This document shows positions 9,701 through 18,300 of a stretch of 22,383 nt of DNA, piece by piece (positions within the stretch are counted from its first letter, which is position 1; every line of letters begins with the position of its first letter). Under the pieces are notes generated by a model. It was not told the DNA's origin and did not search any database. It saw only the letters and a program-made list of their open reading frames with translations. The DNA is from Jimgerdemannia flammicorona (taxonomy: Eukaryota; Mucoromycota; Endogonomycetes; Endogonales; Endogonaceae), in NCBI GenBank assembly GCA_003990745.1, contig RBNI01001449.1, positions 1 through 22,383 on the forward strand. The letters run 5' to 3'. The position numbers were made by a program, and so were the translations under genes.

Positions 9701-10316
9701 CTGTAGATAGTATACTATACCCCATTAAGTCAATTTCTGTCAAACTATCTATCAAGATTCAGAAATATTGAGAATGAGGAGATTATACCACTAAGAGATC
9801 ATAACCTGATTCTAGAAAAATCCTGACTTATAAAATACAACCCTAACATTGATTGGTGTAAGAATAAAGTCACCTTACTTTAAGATAGAGTCAACATTAC
9901 TATCAAGACAGACAAGACTATAAGCAAGACCCAGATTGCAATACTGTCAGCCATAAGTATAAGAGAGTACTCAAGAAGACAATATATATCTTTATTACTA
10001 TAGTCTGTCCCAGAAACAAGACCAGAAACTATCAGTCAATAAAAGCATCAAGTTACTGCTAGCAGAATTTAAGGATGTCTTTCCAGATAAGCTATCTGGT
10101 CTATCACCTATATAAGAAGTTAATCATAAAATTGAACTGACTCTAGGAGCTGTACTACCCAAGAAATATATATACTGCATATTACCATTTGAAATTGAAG
10201 CAGTCAAAAAGGAACTAGAAGAACTACTCACATGAGAAGCTATTCAGCTAAGCAAATCTTCTTATGGCTCACTAGTCTTATTTGTCAAAAAGAAGAATGG
10301 TACCCTGTGAATGTAT
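9701..10316 (+). pseudogene. Gypsy protease remainder and N-terminal reverse transcriptase
   Basis: Right of the nested element the protease resumes (TVDS near 9701) and reaches DHNLILEKS and YNPNIDW at about 9795-9860, the conserved GHxxILGxxWL...NPxIDW region. RT then begins: LLAEFKDVFPDKLSGLSPI (about 10055), VNHKIELTLGA, KKELEELL and LVLFVKKKNGTL (near 10280), the standard Ty3/gypsy RT entry. Reading stops being RT at about 10316, just before the VDYRxLN block and its catalytic residues, because of an internal deletion. Numerous stops are present. Confidence 0.85.
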
Positions 10317-10735
10317 TGTTGGAGAACAAGTCCTACTGTCTACTAAGAATCTTAAGATATAATCTCAAGTTAACTGCTCTTCAAACAAGTTATAACTTAA
10401 GTATATTAGATCTTTTGAAATTACTAAACAATTTCTACATCCTCCTACTGCCTCAAGCTATCTGAAACCATAAGAGTATACTCAGTTTTTTATATATCAC
10501 ACCTCAAGACCTGGAACTAGTCACCACCTTACCCTGGTCTAATTCCCAAGCCATCTGCCTCTATAATTATTGAAGACTATATTAAGTACAAAGTTGAGAA
10601 AATTCTTGACAAATGAATCTGCTACAATCATCCTGAATATCTAGTCAAGTGAATAGGCTACTCTGAATATAATACTATCTGGGAACTACTGGTCAACCTC
10701 AAGAACTCTTAAGATCTAGTTCAAGACTTTAAGGC
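10317..10735 (+). pseudogene. Gypsy post-integrase segment with C-terminal chromodomain
   Basis: From 10317 the conceptual protein reads IVGEQVLLSTKNLK, the linker that normally follows integrase. KLSETIRVY and FYISHLKTWN follow (about 10460-10520), matching the GPFKI...HPVFHVSLLKP block. At 10569-10710 lies a chromodomain: YKVEKILDK, PEYLVK, stop, IGYSEYNTIWELLVNLKN. The stop sits at the conserved Trp (VKW) position. Chromodomains bind methylated histone H3 tails and steer integration; this is family knowledge. Confidence 0.83.
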
Positions 10736-10739
10736 AAAA

Positions 10740-11061
10740 TACATTATCCAATCTCTATAGTGACTTCCTTGGATTATTAATAACTTATGGCAATAATCAG
10801 TACCTTATATATTAGAAGCTTACTTTGAGACCCTGGAACTAGCAGAATATTTAATGAATAAGAAGTTCACTGAAATGAAACTACTAGCTAGATTTGAACT
10901 CCTCCTAGTTAATTAGTCTAGTAATAGGCCCTCTGCCCTATATAAGGTTGGTCAATCTCTATCAATATACCAATATAAGTTTGAGAAATTTTGGTTAAGT
11001 ATATCTAATCTTATATTACCTAAGAACTCAATAAAGATATTCATTTTTAAGTAGAGAGGAA
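10740..11061 (+). other. Gypsy 3' untranslated segment with polypurine tract
   Basis: No coding motif is recognisable between the chromodomain and the 3' LTR. The last bases, AAGTAGAGAGGAA (about 11049-11061), are purine-rich and directly abut the LTR start TATAACA, as expected for the plus-strand primer of a retrotransposon. Confidence 0.65.
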
Positions 11062-11522
11062 TATAACAATTTTATAGTTATATTTAGCCTTAGTATTTTG
11101 CATCTTTTAGCTAGTCTTTTCTTGTTATTTCTTGAATATTCTACTATATTCCAGTACCTTCTACTTGCTTGGAAATCTTCTCTCAGTGTCCAGATACTAC
11201 TAGAACATTCTTGTCATTTCTTAGTACTAAGTATCTTATCTTAGCTAGTTATAGAATCTTTTGGAATATTGTAGAATTGTATTAGTCAGCTTTGCTAAGA
11301 ACCTATTTCTTGGCATTTTTTTTTCTTTTCAAGATACTTTCAGATCTTTCTTTCAGATTATATATAAATATCCTTATTCTCTATCTAAATAAAGCTCAGA
11401 ATATTTTCTCTCAGAAATTCTTTGAAAATACTTGAATCTTTAAGTATCTCTTTGAGCTACTTTAGGCTAACTAAAACTTCCAGATTTAGCTGCTTCCTCT
11501 TAAAGAAACTAGAACCATTATA
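11062..11522 (+). repeat. 3' LTR of degraded gypsy element
   Basis: This 461-bp LTR aligns end to end with 2623-3086. It has a TATATAAATA box near 11370 and AATAAA at about 11388. It ends CATTATA, followed at once by the CAGAC target duplication. Confidence 0.93.
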
Positions 11523-11527
11523 CAGAC

Positions 11528-11849
11528 AGTCACTTACAGCTGTCAGATTAGAATTGATCAGTATTTACTTATAGTTATTGGGTTAGAGTAAGTATAGAGG
11601 TCTTATAATATTTATTAGTATATCAGTTTTAGATACTGCACTATCTAACTTAGTATAGAACTAAATAATATATATAGTATAGAGTAATTATCTAAATATT
11701 CTCCTTTATTACTTATTTTGGTTTAACTGCTTGAATCTCAACTCTTTATATTTACTTTATTTATCCCATTTTACTACTTATTAAATCACTTTTACTATTA
11801 TATCCTACTCTGCTAATATCTGTATTTTATATCAGTTTGACTCCTCATC
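11528..11849. other. AT-rich spacer, no gene seen
   Basis: Sequence between the gypsy target site and the first recognisable part of the next element. No repeats or motifs were identified. It may be the leader or terminal repeat of the older DIRS-like element, but it does not match repeats A or B of the nested one. Confidence 0.35.
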
Positions 11850-13250
11850 TCAAGACTAATATGAAATTGATTCATCAGCTTATTCTTACTGTGGAGACAT
11901 TTCTTTTATTGAACAGATACTTCAGTTTCTTCAAGATAGTTCTACTAATGATAATATTGATGCAGTTGCCATGGCTTCCTTTCTTATAGATCTTTAGGCC
12001 CAAGACATCAATTTACAAGATGATACCAGGAGTCCAGCTTCTTGCTACTTCACCTGTATCTTCACTTATACTACTTCTAAGTACTCTATCTTAGGTACCA
12101 TACCCTCTCCTATCTCAGATAATATTATGAACAGATTTGCCACACAAGACTACCACCTTAATGTCCTCTTTAATCTTTATAGTCTGTCTTATAGTCACTC
12201 TCCACTATTCCTGCATTCAGCTCTACTGGTCATATCTCCAACTCTTCAATATTCATCCTACTACTATAAATCTCTACCACTAACCATGACTTTCCTGATC
12301 ATGCTGCTGCATCTCTTTCCACTACTCTCAGATATATTCTCTCATCAGTAGTACTGCCCAAAAGTATTAATGTTATTTTCAGTAAGTTCTCCTCCTTTCC
12401 TCTACTGGCTACTATTATATATAGTATTAATCTTTTCTTAAATATAGCCATATCAATTAGTATCAGCTAGCCATAGTGGTTGATAATTTATTTCTCACTA
12501 TTTTACTTGGTCAGTTACTAGAACAATACTCAGCTTCTTGAGTTCTACTATATAAGATCCAATTTATCAAATTGTTTAATGACTCCAGCATCTGTATCAT
12601 TACTAAGTAGACAATATCTTTGTCTAAGGATCTTCTAGATATTCCTTCATTTATTTCCAGCTTACTGACATATTTTGGCATTATTCACAATACTTATCCA
12701 GAGTTAACAGAGCCTACTTCTTTTCTGGCTTATACTATTGATTTTATTTCCCTGGTCTTGATATTACTCTGGCATGCTCTTCTCAATTACTATATCACTT
12801 TCTACACTAAATATGTTACAGAAGTTACTAATGATGGGGTCTCAGTTGAATAGTATCTGTATTGAACTCAATGTAATTCTGATCTATTCATATTTCTGAG
12901 CCTTTTTTAGAAGCTAAAGATCCTACTTGCCACTATTACTTCATTTTTGAAGAACTCATCTTATCTCTACAATATATCTCACTTATCTCATCCAAACTGC
13001 AGTTCTAGCTCTAACTCTCCTGTCCGTCATAATTATAATTATATACTCTCTGATATACAATCTGGACTACCACTATCATGACTGCCTGTATATCTACATC
13101 TACTTTAAGTGTAGCTTAGGTCACTCTTTGTATGACTGCTCTGACAACTCCACTAAGTATCTCTAGGATTTTACTCCTAATAATATTCCATGGTATATTA
13201 TTTTCCTTTCTATATCTTCTCCCATATTAAATATCTCTCTTCATTACTCT
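11850..13250 (+). pseudogene. Gag-like region of second DIRS-like element
   Basis: Broken reading frames give stretches such as DISFIEQILQFLQD and AVAMASFLIDLQAQ (the first part near 11900-12000) and SKDLLDIPSFISSLLTYFG (near 12623-12680). At about 13108-13150 one frame reads YFKCSLGHSLYDC, a CX2CX4HX4C knuckle whose first Cys has become Tyr by one transition. The position, upstream of RT, fits the Gag-like ORF1 of DIRS elements. Boundaries are approximate. Confidence 0.55.
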
Positions 13251-13659
13251 TTATCTATACCCCTTAATACCACTACTTATGCCATTTAAGTCAGATTCCC
13301 TTCTCTCCCCTCAGTTTTTCAGTTGACTGTCTGATCATATACTCTATTCATCTATTCAGATCAAGCTCTCATCTATACTATTATCACTACTATCTCACAG
13401 GAAGTTCTTTTGGAATTTGATGGTATTTGATGCTATTATATTGGCTATAAATACCAATGCTATCTCTGCTGATATTTGCAAGATTATACTAGTCATATAT
13501 GCAGCTCATTTACTATACCACCTTTCTCTCTCTTTTGTTTATCTCCTCAGCATAGTTGTCAAAAAGAATTCATATTTCAAATAGCACTATATTCATGACT
13601 TTTCTTGGCCATATCACTGGCCTTCTGTCAATACTGGCATTGACTCCAATATATTCTAT

Positions 13660-14240
13660 ATATTATATATTTGCTTTAATAATAGTCTAGATTTTATTTG
13701 ATAACTTGACCATAGATGCTTACTATTGAAGATAGATCTTACTAACATATTTTGCTACATATGTATGTATCTACTCCTCCAACTGAGAATTACTTAGGTT
13801 TGAATAGGTAGATCAGTATTATTTTAATCACTGCCTTCTATTTGGTACCAGTTCATCTTCCTTTCTATTCAACATTTTTACTAAACTTCTGACCTAGATT
13901 GCTCACTATCAAGGTCTCCTATTCCTCCTTTACTATATTGATGACTTTCTCTCAGTATTGCTGGCTGATAACCTTTCCATTATATCTGCTAACCTTTTAT
14001 AATTTATTTACTTATACTATCATCTTGGTTGATCAATACAACTATATAAGATTGTCAGCCCCTCTATCTATATTACCTTCCTTAATATTGAACTGGATAC
14101 TCTTACTATAGAAGCCTGCCTTTCAGCTAGTAAACTTACTGAATTATGACCAAACTTCTCCAATGGCCTTTCTGCTATTTCTGTTCTCAACTACAACTCC
14201 AGTCTCTTATTAGTTCTCTGAGCTTTACTTGTAAGATCAT
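13660..14240 (+). pseudogene. DIRS-type reverse transcriptase (second element)
   Basis: In order, across frame breaks: LLLKIDLTN (near 13726; palm motif with first catalytic Asp), FGTSSSSFLFNIFTKLLT (near 13840-13893; the LPFG block), LLYYIDDFLSVLLADN (YIDD at 13934-13945, catalytic pair kept), then ITFLNIELDTLTIEACLSA and SKLTEL (near 14073-14140). The last block (FLGIELDT.xMExRL..xKL) is characteristic of DIRS/Ngaro/PAT RTs. Stops are frequent; not functional. Confidence 0.82.
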
Positions 14241-14269
14241 TTCACCTAACTGGTTATTTCTTTACTACT

Positions 14270-14745
14270 TTATCAACTATCTAGGAGAATATTAATTCAT
14301 TATCAATCTTAATGATGACTTTCAGGCTGATATTTAATAGTGGCTAATATTTTTATCTTAATAGAATAGTATCTCAGTCATTTACTTAGTAGATTGAACT
14401 ATTACTCCAGATGGTCATTTATGAATAGATATCAGTAGTAAATATGGCTGTATATTTCAATAGTATATAGTTTTCATCTTCTTGGTCTCCATCTATATAA
14501 TCTTTAGATATTCAGTTTAAAGAACTATTTACTCTCATTTTGGCTGTAGCTATCTGGGGTCTATCTTGGTTATTCCAATATATTCTGCTCAATACTAACA
14601 ATCAAGCCATCCTCTATATCATTAATACTGGCACTATTACAAACCTAATTCTTCTTGAACTCCTTCAATATCTTTTACTATTAATAGTATATTATATATT
14701 CTAACTTTATACTGTTTTTATCTCTTCTCATTATTTGTATCTGTG
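14270..14745 (+). pseudogene. DIRS-type RNase H (second element)
   Basis: Follows RT without a gap. TPDGHL, stop, IDISSKYGCIFQ (near 14408-14460) matches the first RNase H motif (TDASxxGxG), with its Ala now Ile. KELFTLILAVAIWG (near 14520-14560) carries the catalytic Glu. NTNNQAILYIINTGT (about 14594-14638) corresponds to the TDNQAVVxxINxGT block, with the Asp now Asn. The domain then runs into copia sequence and the final His region is not seen. Confidence 0.8.
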
Positions 14746-14749
14746 GCTT

Positions 14750-15001
14750 TCAGTAGTTCTCTAAACTATATTCTTCAAGTAGATTCTTCATATAATATAC
14801 CCATATAGTATAATCCTTATCATCAAAGACAGGAATCATTCTTTTTACTATTATTGCTACTGCTACTACTGAAATGGTCATTGTCATGACCATTGTAGTA
14901 AGTGTACTTACACCAGTACCTATTCTGGGTCCCATTCTACTTGAATTACTTAGAACTGGTATACTTTCTCCAGCACTTCTGCCACTAGTATTGGTTGACA
15001 T
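14750..15001 (-). pseudogene. Ty1/copia gag N-terminus, truncated
   Basis: An 83-codon open frame on the minus strand starts ATG at 15001 (MSTNTSGRSAGES) and reaches IPVFDDKDYTIWVYYMKNLL then EEYSLENY. This matches the N-terminal copia Gag signature in which a (F/L)xGxNYxxWxxxMxxxL block is followed by LWxxV. After a stop at 14750 no further copia protein is recognisable leftward, where plus-strand DIRS-like RNase H begins. So this is only the 5' end of an element. It lies 43 bp inside the primer site, a normal gag leader distance. Confidence 0.75.
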
Positions 15002-15043
15002 TATATAGTATATATATAAGAGGTATATATAGAGCTACTAACT

Positions 15044-15056
15044 AGGGCTCATAACC
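15044..15056 (-). other. Copia primer binding site, half-tRNA (initiator Met) type
   Basis: The plus strand AGGGCTCATAACC equals the anticodon arm of eukaryotic initiator Met tRNA (CAU in the loop). Hence the minus strand GGTTATGAGCCCT can pair with an internally cleaved tRNA half. This priming mode is known for Drosophila copia and yeast Ty5. It lies between the gag ATG and the presumed LTR end, as required. Confidence 0.8.
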
Positions 15057-15061
15057 TTTAT

Positions 15062-15194
15062 TGTAGATAATAGGTAAGAGAATAGGGTTGGTTTATTATT
15101 GATTGCAGAATATGTACTTGTATATATCTTATGATGATATCTCCTTAATGATATCTATATTGATAATATAGGTAAAGATTGACTGTATCACCAC
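15062..15194 (-). repeat. Probable 5' LTR of the copia fragment
   Basis: On the minus strand this would start TGTGGTGATACAG and end CTATTATCTACA, five bases before the primer site. TG...CA termini are present. The outer end is placed where gypsy RNase H sequence resumes (about 15195). No second LTR is in view, so the boundary is tentative. Confidence 0.5.
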
Positions 15195-16740
15195 ATATTG
15201 AGATGCTAAGATATTTCAACAAAAAATAATGAACAGAAGCATATACTACAGCTATAAATATCCTTAAGAGAATGCTGATAGATACATTAATTCTGATTAG
15301 CTTTAACTTAATAGAACTCTTTATAGTTATTACTAATACTCCAAATATAATTATTAGAGCTATCTTAACTCAATGTAAATACTCTATTATCTATCTATTC
15401 CAGAAACTCAATGAGTATAAAAGAAACTATACTATATAAGATAAGAAACTCCTCACTATTATCTGATCTCTATAAGTATAGAGATATTTCCTTTTTGGTA
15501 AAAATTTCACCTTATAGACAGATCTCAAGCTCTTCAATATATCTAGATATAGCTAATTCTCACAGAAAGACAGGTCTGATGGATACTAATTCTTATACCT
15601 TTTGATATCAAAATCAAGCATATTTCTGGAACTAAGAATGAAATAGTTAACACATTCTCCCAAAGTACTCAGAAGGATGACCTTACTACAATTAGCAATA
15701 TTGTCACCAGTCTATTCAAAGAAGTCAAGAAGAAGTATACTAAGAATACCAATATATAAGAAATTACCAAAAAAAATTCTTGAAGGCAATAATATTATGA
15801 AGAAAGTCTCTAATAATGTATCTATTTAAAATAGATATATATATCTTAACAAAACTAGAATTTGGATCCCTGACACTCCTATCTACTTATGAATCCTATA
15901 AGAACTCTATGATATACCTATAGCTAGATATATAAGTTTTGATAAAATATACCAATATATTGCCTGAGACTTCTACTGATCTAAAATGATATCTAATATC
16001 AAGAACTATATTGTATCTTGCAATATCTGTCAAAGGTATAAGTCTAGCAATCAGGCACTAGCTGGTACTCTATAACTGCTACCAATTTTCATTCAAAATT
16101 GAGACCACATTAGAATGGACTTTATTGTCTGATTGCTAAAAACTAAGAAGGAAAGAGATGCAATTGTTGTCTTTATCAATTACCTCAACAAGTCAGCCTA
16201 CTTTGTTGTAATAAAAACTATAGTAATATTACCACAAATAGTACAACTGTTTATTAATAATATATTCTACCATTATAAACTACTATCAGTAATTATCTTA
16301 GACTAAGATATAAAATTTATAAATAACTTTTGACAAGTACTCTTCAAGAGTCTAGGAGTATAACTAAAAATATCTATAGTATATTATCTACAAATAAATG
16401 GTCAGACAGAAAGAACTAATTGAACTCTAAAGTAGATGCTGAGTATCTACTATAGCTATAAGTAAAATGATTGAGATAAAAAGCTAACTCTAGCCAAATT
16501 TGTATATAATAATAGTTTATGTATAAGTACTAAGATAATATCATTTTACTTAAACTATAGATAATATCTATAAACTTCTATAGTTTTCATCTAAACTATA
16601 GTATCAGTAGTATAAAAAATCACCAATACTATATAAGGTAATATCTAGTAAGTATGAGATGTTCTCATAGAAGTACAAAAGATATATATAGTATATGCTT
16701 GGGCAAACTTGATGACAAAAATGGCAATTGTAGCAAGATT
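15195..16740 (+). pseudogene. Ty3/gypsy RNase H - integrase fragment
   Basis: The left end abuts the copia LTR. RNase H: ILISFNLIELFIVITNTPN (TDAS Asp now Asn; near 15290), IIIRAILTQ, LNEYKRNYTI (near 15408), and HISGTKNEIVNTFSQ (near 15612-15660), the end block xPGxxNxxADxLSR. Integrase: SKMISNIKNYIVSCNICQRY (near 15980-16040; zinc-binding end), DHIRMDFIV (near 16101; first catalytic Asp), DAIVVFINYLNKSAYFV, VIILD and IKFINNF (near 16290; second Asp), LKISIVYYLQINGQTERTN (Glu region, 16358-16420), and FYLNYR (16541). Many stops. Neither LTRs nor gag are associated. It might derive from the same family as the two other gypsy copies, which I cannot test here because those copies lack this region in the window. 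Confidence 0.85.
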
Positions 16741-16819
16741 TGCACTCTGGTCCAGGCTTAGAAGCTAGAGGATATATATATTTCGAATATTATTAGGAAA
16801 AAAATTCAGACATTGATTT

Positions 16820-16843
16820 AAAAAAAAAAAAAAAAAAAAAAAA
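16820..16843. repeat. Poly(A) run, 24 A
   Basis: Twenty-four uninterrupted A residues mark the switch from AT-rich gypsy debris to a GC-richer tandem-repeat segment. Confidence 0.9.
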
Positions 16844-16953
16844 CTAACTTTTTTGAGCTGCATTATTGAGATCTGGTAGGGGACCTTGTGCTTGCAGACT
16901 GGCAGTGAGCTGGCAGTCAAGCTGGAGATCGGAGAGCTGAGGGTCAGTGAGCT

Positions 16954-17073
16954 GGGAGTCAGTAAGCTCAGCAATCTGGGTATTGGCAAGCTCAGCAGAC
17001 TGGGTGTTGGCAAGCTTGGCAGGCTGGGTGTCAGTAAGCTCAGCAGGCTGGGTGTCAGTAAGCTGGTCATCTT
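16954..17073. repeat. 24-bp minisatellite, about five units
   Basis: Units start at 16954, 16978, 17002, 17026 and 17050, each beginning GGG and sharing the core AAGCT; the last is incomplete. A 13-bp partial unit precedes (16941). The exact 24-bp period keeps codon phase: one plus-strand frame reads LGVSKLSR-like octapeptides, and the minus strand reads proline-rich LLTPSLLS-like repeats. No gene is evident around it. Confidence 0.85.
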
Positions 17074-17189
17074 TAGGGTGCCAAGCTTTGAGACAGTGAG
17101 CTGAAGCATGTCAAGCTTGGGGGGGGCCAAGTAAATACTTATTGGCTAGGTGGTCATATCTATGTTTTCTCAACATAGCAGTGAATTAA

Positions 17190-17400
17190 GTAAGGCAAAG
17201 CAAAGGACAAAGCAAAGTAAAGGATGAGGCAAAAAGAATAAGAGGCAAAAGTAAGCTTTTGATATCTTAAATGTTCAAAAGCTATAATATCTTTCAGAAG
17301 CTCTTTCAGAATCTCTCTGAAATCTCTTTCAGAAGCTCTTTCAGAATCTCTTCAAAATCTCTTTTGGAATCTCTTCAAAATCTCTTTTGAAACCTATTTC
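17190..17400. repeat. Short degenerate tandem repeats
   Basis: 17190-17250 is purine-rich with repeated GGCAAA/GCAAAG words. 17290-17390 repeats CTCTTTCAGAA and CTCTTCAAAAT words about every 12-18 bp. No gene is seen in 17105-17480. Confidence 0.6.
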
Positions 17401-17488
17401 TAAATTATATGTTATTTGTAATCTGAGGAATAAGGGTGAGGGAGGTAGAGGAATAATGAGAGTTGTGCAAGAGGAGTGGAATGTAAGA

Positions 17489-17687
17489 GGAGTGGAATGC
17501 AGTAAGGAAAGCTCCAGATTGCAAGTGTAAGCATAAGTGTAAGCACAAGCTTTGCTCTGCTCAGCTGATAGCTGATATCACATGATATCAGCTTATTATC
17601 AGCTTATCAGACTGAGTAGAGCAAAGCTTATGCTTACACTTATACTTACACTTACAATCTGGAGCTTTCCTCACTACATTCCACTCC
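17489..17687. repeat. Long near-perfect palindrome 1 (arms about 95 bp)
   Basis: The left arm from 17489 (GGAGTGGAATGCAGTAAGG...) reappears inverted as the right arm ending at 17687 (...TACATTCCACTCC). The centre is a perfect GCTGATATCACATGATATCAGC-type dyad at 17571-17592. It could be a foldback/MITE-like element or a cruciform-forming sequence. No open frame is associated. Confidence 0.85.
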
Positions 17688-17709
17688 TTTCTGCATGATT
17701 CAGTAGGTT

Positions 17710-18169
17710 CTGCATAAGCCCCAATTGAGTGAAGTTTGCAATAACATTTGAGTGAGGTTTGTGATATATTTGAGTAAGATTTACAGTGAGATTTGCAGTA
17801 AGGTTCAAGTAAGATTTGCAAGTAAGATTAAAGTGAAATTTGTATAAGCCAGACTTTATAAGCCTTGTACTTGCAAGCTCAGCTAATAGCTGATATTATG
17901 TAATATTACATTATATTAGCTTGTGACTGAGCTTGTCCAGGCTTGTAAGTACAAGGCTTACAAAGCCTGGCTTATACAAATCTTACTTTAATCTTATATG
18001 CAAATCTCACTTTAATCTTACTTGCAAATCTTGCTTTAATCTTACTTGCAAATCTTGCTTTAATCTTACTTGCAAATCTTGCTTGAACCTCACTGCAAAT
18101 CTCACTCAAACGCACTACAAAGCTCACTCAAATATTATTGCAAATCTTGCTCAATCAGGGCTTATGCAG
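17710..18169. repeat. Long palindrome 2 with a 24-bp tandem repeat in one arm
   Basis: The left arm (17710-17890) starts CTGCATAAGCC and the right arm (17925-18169) ends GGCTTATGCAG. They are reverse complements with scattered transitions. The centre near 17905 is AT-rich (TAATATTACATTATATTA). The right arm is longer because it has extra 24-bp units (next entry). The core, GCTCAGCTAATAGCTGATAT, resembles the core of palindrome 1 (GCTCAGCTGATAGCTGATAT). Confidence 0.82.
17977..18155. repeat. 24-bp minisatellite in palindrome arm
   Basis: Units begin CAAATCT at 17977, 18001, 18025, 18049 and 18073. The units at 18025 and 18049 are identical; later ones diverge. In one frame they spell CKSCFNLT octapeptides, but no start, homology or codon bias supports a gene. 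Confidence 0.85.
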
Positions 18170-18300
18170 AATATGCTAAATCATATAGAATACACTGAAT
18201 CTCCAAAGTATGTTTGCTGTTTGCAGTTGCATGATGGGTACCAGTTCACCACCTGTGTATATTTATTCATTCATCCTCTGTCTATAATCGATCATTAGCT

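Larger units (their letters stand above)
2618..11527 (+). mobile_element. Degraded Ty3/gypsy chromodomain retrotransposon (with a nested YR element)
   Basis: The element is bounded by a perfect 5-bp direct repeat CAGAC (2618-2622 and 11523-11527) immediately outside two LTRs of 464 and 461 bp. The order is 5' LTR, primer site, gag, protease, RT start, [deletion], post-integrase segment, chromodomain, purine tract, 3' LTR. Chromodomain elements (chromoviruses) use that domain to target heterochromatin; this is family knowledge. All coding parts carry many stops. About 4.97 kb of the length is a younger element inserted at 4721-9700. The gag and LTR resemble those of the copy starting at 20945, so both belong to one family. 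Confidence 0.93.
11850..14745 (+). mobile_element. Second DIRS-like retrotransposon remnant (gag, RT, RNase H)
   Basis: This is a heavily decayed element on the plus strand, older and more AT-rich than the nested one. It contains a zinc-knuckle gag region, then RT and RNase H whose motifs match DIRS-order elements rather than gypsy, copia or LINEs. No tyrosine recombinase, split repeats or LTRs are visible. The right end is cut where a minus-strand copia fragment starts (about 14745). Its protein segments differ clearly from those at 5031-8973, so it represents another lineage. Confidence 0.78.

Noticed and set aside
12127..12351. Apparent membrane-like small proteins (also 12620-12853 and 13899-14111)
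   Set aside because: They are AT-skewed fragments of the DIRS-like element. Hydrophobic residues result from transition damage, and the 13899 frame is a shadow of the YIDD-containing RT frame.
15044..15056. Fragment of an initiator-tRNA gene
   Set aside because: Only the anticodon arm matches, and the surrounding sequence does not form the acceptor, D or T arms. The position between LTR and gag fits a primer site instead.
16820..16843. Poly(A) tail of a LINE or SINE insertion
   Set aside because: Upstream sequence is gypsy integrase debris. No LINE RT, SINE promoter boxes or flanking target duplication could be seen.
16765..17130. Minus-strand 121-codon proline/serine/leucine-repeat protein
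   Set aside because: It spans the 24-bp minisatellite and the poly(A) run (read as Phe). No start context, homology or neighbouring exon supports it.
17489..18169. CRISPR-like array or structured RNA
   Set aside because: Repeats are contiguous with no spacers and the organism is eukaryotic. Hairpins are explained as foldback palindromes; no tRNA or rRNA signature is present.
17933..18298. 121-codon open frame with CKSCFNLT repeats
   Set aside because: It is produced by the 24-bp array in one arm of palindrome 2. Cys-rich repeats here follow from the array period and there is no independent evidence of a gene.
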